Source: Flavobacterium coralii (GTDB taxonomy: Bacteria > Bacteroidota > Bacteroidia > Flavobacteriales > Flavobacteriaceae). From it: 64,000 nt of DNA. Positions within the stretch are counted from its first letter, which is position 1, and each line of letters opens with the position of its first letter. The stretch is taken from the NCBI RefSeq assembly GCF_019891545.1, contig NZ_JAHDIU010000002.1, forward strand, positions 434,001-498,000. Reading direction: 5' to 3'. A program made the translations under genes and the position numbers. Shown here in pieces: positions 61,864-64,000 of the stretch. The notes under the pieces were generated by a model. The model did no database searches, was not told where the DNA came from, and was given only the letters and a program-made list of their open reading frames with translations.

Positions 61864-62709
61864 ATGAAAAAAAGGATAGTTGACCTTGTTGTTCTCTCTG
61901 ATGTTCATTTAGGAACGTATGGCTGCCACGCCAAAGAACTGCTTAATTACCTTTCTACAATTAAGCCAAAGACACTGATACTTAACGGTGATATTATAGA
62001 TATATGGCAATTCAGGAAATCATACTTTCCCAAGTCACACCTTAAAGTGGTAAAGAAAATAATAGACATGGCATCTAAAGGCACCAAGGTTTATTACATA
62101 ACCGGTAACCACGATGAAATGTTGCGTAAATTCAGCGATACCAGCATGGGCAATTTTTGCCTGGTTGATAAGGTTGTGTTAGAGCTTGATGGAAAAAAAG
62201 CATGGTTTTTTCATGGCGATGTTTTTGACAGTTCTGTTAACCATGCAAAATGGGTAGCCAAACTGGGCGGTATTGGTTACGATTACCTTATATTACTTAA
62301 CAGGTTTATAAACTGGGTTTTGGTTAAAATGGGGCGTGAACAGTATTCACTATCAAAAAAGATAAAATCGGGTGTAAAAAAAGCTCTGAAATTTATTTCT
62401 GACTTTGAAGAAACTGCTGCAGAGCTTGCTATAGAAAACCAATATGATTTTGTTGTATGCGGCCATATACACGAGCCCAAGATAGAGAAGAAGGAAAATA
62501 AAAAAGGTAGTGTTATTTACCTGAATAGTGGCGACTGGATTGAAAACCTTACGGCTCTTGAATATAACAAAAAAAGATGGAAGCTGTACCAGTATGCAAA
62601 TGAGATAAAGGTTAAGGAAGAAGAATATTTTGAAATGGAGACCGAGCTGGGTAACAGATTAATAGCATCACTGATATTTGATAAAAAACTGAAACCTCTT
62701 AAAAATTAG
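61864..62709 (+). CDS. UDP-2,3-diacylglucosamine diphosphatase-like metallophosphoesterase (LpxH family)
   Basis: This 281-residue protein has the calcineurin-like phosphoesterase motifs: LSDVHLGTYG (residues ~11-20), NGDIIDIWQFRKS, VYYITGNHDEMLRKF, AWFFHGDVFDSS and CGHIHEPKIE, then YLNSGDWIENLTALEYN. Spacing and the DVHLG/HGDVFD pair fit LpxH-like enzymes that hydrolyse UDP-2,3-diacylglucosamine to lipid X in lipid A synthesis. It is longer than E. coli LpxH (240), as usual in Bacteroidota. Residues for binding two metals (D, H, N, D, H, H) are all present. Confidence 0.9.
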   Translation: MKKRIVDLVVLSDVHLGTYGCHAKELLNYLSTIKPKTLILNGDIIDIWQFRKSYFPKSHLKVVKKIIDMASKGTKVYYITGNHDEMLRKFSDTSMGNFCLVDKVVLELDGKKAWFFHGDVFDSSVNHAKWVAKLGGIGYDYLILLNRFINWVLVKMGREQYSLSKKIKSGVKKALKFISDFEETAAELAIENQYDFVVCGHIHEPKIEKKENKKGSVIYLNSGDWIENLTALEYNKKRWKLYQYANEIKVKEEEYFEMETELGNRLIASLIFDKKLKPLKN

Positions 62710-62745
62710 TTATATTAGCACCAACTAACTTAACTGATTTTAAAA

Positions 62746-63549
62746 ATGAAAAACAAACTATTATTATTGGGCTTCAGCCTGTTTATGCTTTCGTGCTCAA
62801 GTGACGATTCCGGAAATGATAATGTAATTTCCACTACAGATTTTCTTCCGCTAAATGCAGGCAACTACTGGGTATATGATGTGGAGAGCGATGCTGCTGG
62901 CGGCTCCGGCAGAGACTCTTTATATGTGGCTAATGATACTGTTATTAACGGCAACACCTACAAAAAATTTAAAACACTTAATATGCCGTGGGGCTTCTAT
63001 TCAAGCGCACTTGCAAACAATGGTGTAAGAAAGGTTGAAGACAGGCTGGTGCTAAGCGGAAGTGCTGCTGTTAACTTTTCTGAAGAACTGCCTTTCTCTT
63101 TAGATGTTACAGACCTTACAATATTCAGGGAAAATGCTGCTAATAACCAAACACTTGGTTCGGTATCAGACGTATTATCTCAAGTATATGACGAGAATAC
63201 AACACTTGAATTTGACTACACCCTAACCAGCACTGCAAAAGAAAACCTGGCAAGCTACACAGCAGGCGGCGTCCAGTACAACAACGTTAAGCCGGTAGAA
63301 ATAAAGCTTAGGATGGAAGTTACTGCAAATGTTGGATTTTCGGGCACCAGTTTTCCTGTCAATATAATGCCGGAACAGGATATTATTGTTTCTACACAAT
63401 ATTATGCCGAAGGTGTTGGCGTTGTACACGTGGTGACAGATTTTGAATATACGCTTTCAAATGTATCTCAACTACCTATAGATTTACCTTTACCATCATC
63501 TGCTGCTGTACATCAGGAAGAAATACTTGATGTTTATGTAGCTGAATAA
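62746..63549 (+). CDS. Hypothetical lipoprotein
   Basis: This 267-residue protein has a lipoprotein signal (MKNKLLLLGFSLFMLSCSSD; lipobox MLSC, Cys17), followed by an acidic linker (SDDSGNDN). The mature part is beta-rich: FLPLNAGNYWVYDVESDAAG and YKKFKTLNMPWGFYSSALAN recur in Bacteroidota lipoproteins with a YWVYDVE-type start. I recognise no function. The gene is 36 bp after the LpxH-like gene on the same strand. Confidence 0.8.
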   Translation: MKNKLLLLGFSLFMLSCSSDDSGNDNVISTTDFLPLNAGNYWVYDVESDAAGGSGRDSLYVANDTVINGNTYKKFKTLNMPWGFYSSALANNGVRKVEDRLVLSGSAAVNFSEELPFSLDVTDLTIFRENAANNQTLGSVSDVLSQVYDENTTLEFDYTLTSTAKENLASYTAGGVQYNNVKPVEIKLRMEVTANVGFSGTSFPVNIMPEQDIIVSTQYYAEGVGVVHVVTDFEYTLSNVSQLPIDLPLPSSAAVHQEEILDVYVAE

Positions 63550-63610
63550 TTTAACAAAATTATAAGTGTTAAGAATTTAACACTATATTTTCTTACAAAT
63601 ACCTGTGCTA

Positions 63611-63618
63611 TAATTTTG
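63611..63618 (+). promoter_or_regulatory. Putative -7 box of the 63648 gene
   Basis: TAATTTTG fits TAnnTTTG and lies 29 bp before the start codon at 63648. No clear -33 TTG at the expected distance. Confidence 0.4.
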
Positions 63619-63647
63619 CTTCATAACAATAACCCAAAGTAATAATT

Positions 63648-64000
63648 ATGAAGAAACTACTTTTAGCTGCTGTTATGCTACTGGGTGTAGCCTTTACAGC
63701 ACAGGCACAGGAAGAAAGAAATGCATTAGGTCTACGTTTAGGTGATAATGACGGCTTTGGCGGTGAAGTATCTTACCAGCGCTACCTTAGCTCAGGAAAC
63801 AGGCTTGAACTTGACTTAGGATGGCGTGATTCAGAACGTTATGATGCCGTTAAGCTTACAGGTCTATACCAGTGGGTTTGGAATATTGAAGGCGGATTTA
63901 ACTGGTATGCCGGTGTAGGTGGTGGTCTTGGTACATGGGAATTTGATGATGATGATGTGCCACCGGGATTTGATGATGATGATGACAGCGGTACTTTTGT
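63648..64000 (+). CDS. Outer-membrane beta-barrel protein, N-terminal part (cut by the window)
   Basis: 117 codons run off the right edge. A signal peptide (MKKLLLAAVMLLGVAFTAQA) is followed by strand-like segments: NALGLRLGDNDGFGGEVSYQ, RYLSSGNRLELDLGWRDSE and LTGLYQWVWNIEGGFNWYAG, then GVGGGLGTWEFDDDDVPPGF, with alternating hydrophobic and polar residues as in barrel strands. An Asp-rich loop (FDDDDVPPGFDDDDDSGTF) follows, perhaps a metal-binding extracellular loop. The C-terminal part is outside the window. Confidence 0.8.
   Translation, partial: MKKLLLAAVMLLGVAFTAQAQEERNALGLRLGDNDGFGGEVSYQRYLSSGNRLELDLGWRDSERYDAVKLTGLYQWVWNIEGGFNWYAGVGGGLGTWEFDDDDVPPGFDDDDDSGTF

Overview
The window looks like a chromosomal segment from a member of the Flavobacteriaceae (Bacteroidota), close to Flavobacterium. 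Three things support this. Two large secreted proteins end in type IX secretion (T9SS) type A sorting domains. Many genes belong to families seen mainly in flavobacteria (DUF6146, DUF6787, DUF6095, TIGR02757, a fused 2-oxoacid dehydrogenase E1). Several promoters carry the Bacteroidota -7 element TAnnTTTG, and Shine-Dalgarno sequences are weak. Most of the window is housekeeping and core accessory DNA; I see no prophage, transposase, CRISPR array or rRNA.

Layout. 1-8.3 kb: start of a tsaC/sua5-type gene, a membrane protein plus PRC-barrel pair, a lipoprotein, a divergent HxlR/YCII pair, a UvrD/PcrA helicase with a small membrane protein, and three small envelope proteins. 8.3-20.1 kb: M1 aminopeptidase, recG, an MscS channel, a DinB protein, PEP carboxylase, an Lrp regulator, an M14 carboxypeptidase, and a divergent XRE regulator. 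20.1-26.5 kb: acyltransferase, spermidine-synthase-like protein, an AT-rich islet with an RteC-like protein, uvrA and a LOG-family protein. 26.6-35.7 kb: a large M1-like protein with a broken zinc site, fused E1, aldehyde dehydrogenase, OmpA-family protein, a META-domain lipoprotein. 35.7-46.8 kb: VWA-type membrane protein, fabG, fluoride channel, a group of very small stress-type proteins, msrA, lolD with a polytopic membrane protein, TIGR02757, nhaC. 46.9-51.1 kb: a tightly packed seven-gene run (methyltransferase, ZIP transporter, murQ, DUF6095, DUF1572, lipoprotein, terC) closed by a strong terminator. 51.4-64 kb: a duplicated DUF4397 T9SS cargo, the topoisomerase IV genes with a lipoprotein gene wedged between them, a fibronectin-type T9SS cargo, aroC, an LpxH-like phosphoesterase, a lipoprotein, and the start of an outer-membrane barrel protein.

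Regulatory structure. Five near-identical palindromes (GTTTAC-N4-GTAAAC) occupy the 271-bp gap between the M14 carboxypeptidase and the XRE regulator. In both directions one palindrome coincides with the -7 box, and another includes the regulator's own start codon. Just beyond the regulator is a 12-bp inverted repeat followed by a minus-strand terminator, a candidate small RNA. Many convergent pairs share bidirectional hairpin terminators.

Most unusual items: the XRE/M14 operator array; the inactive-looking M1-like protein that keeps the spacing of the zinc motif but not its ligands; the AT-rich RteC-like islet; the NPDR-motif small-protein cluster; the candidate small RNA; and a tRNA 3'-end-like fragment in front of recG. 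No single locus can be proved from sequence alone to be a new system.
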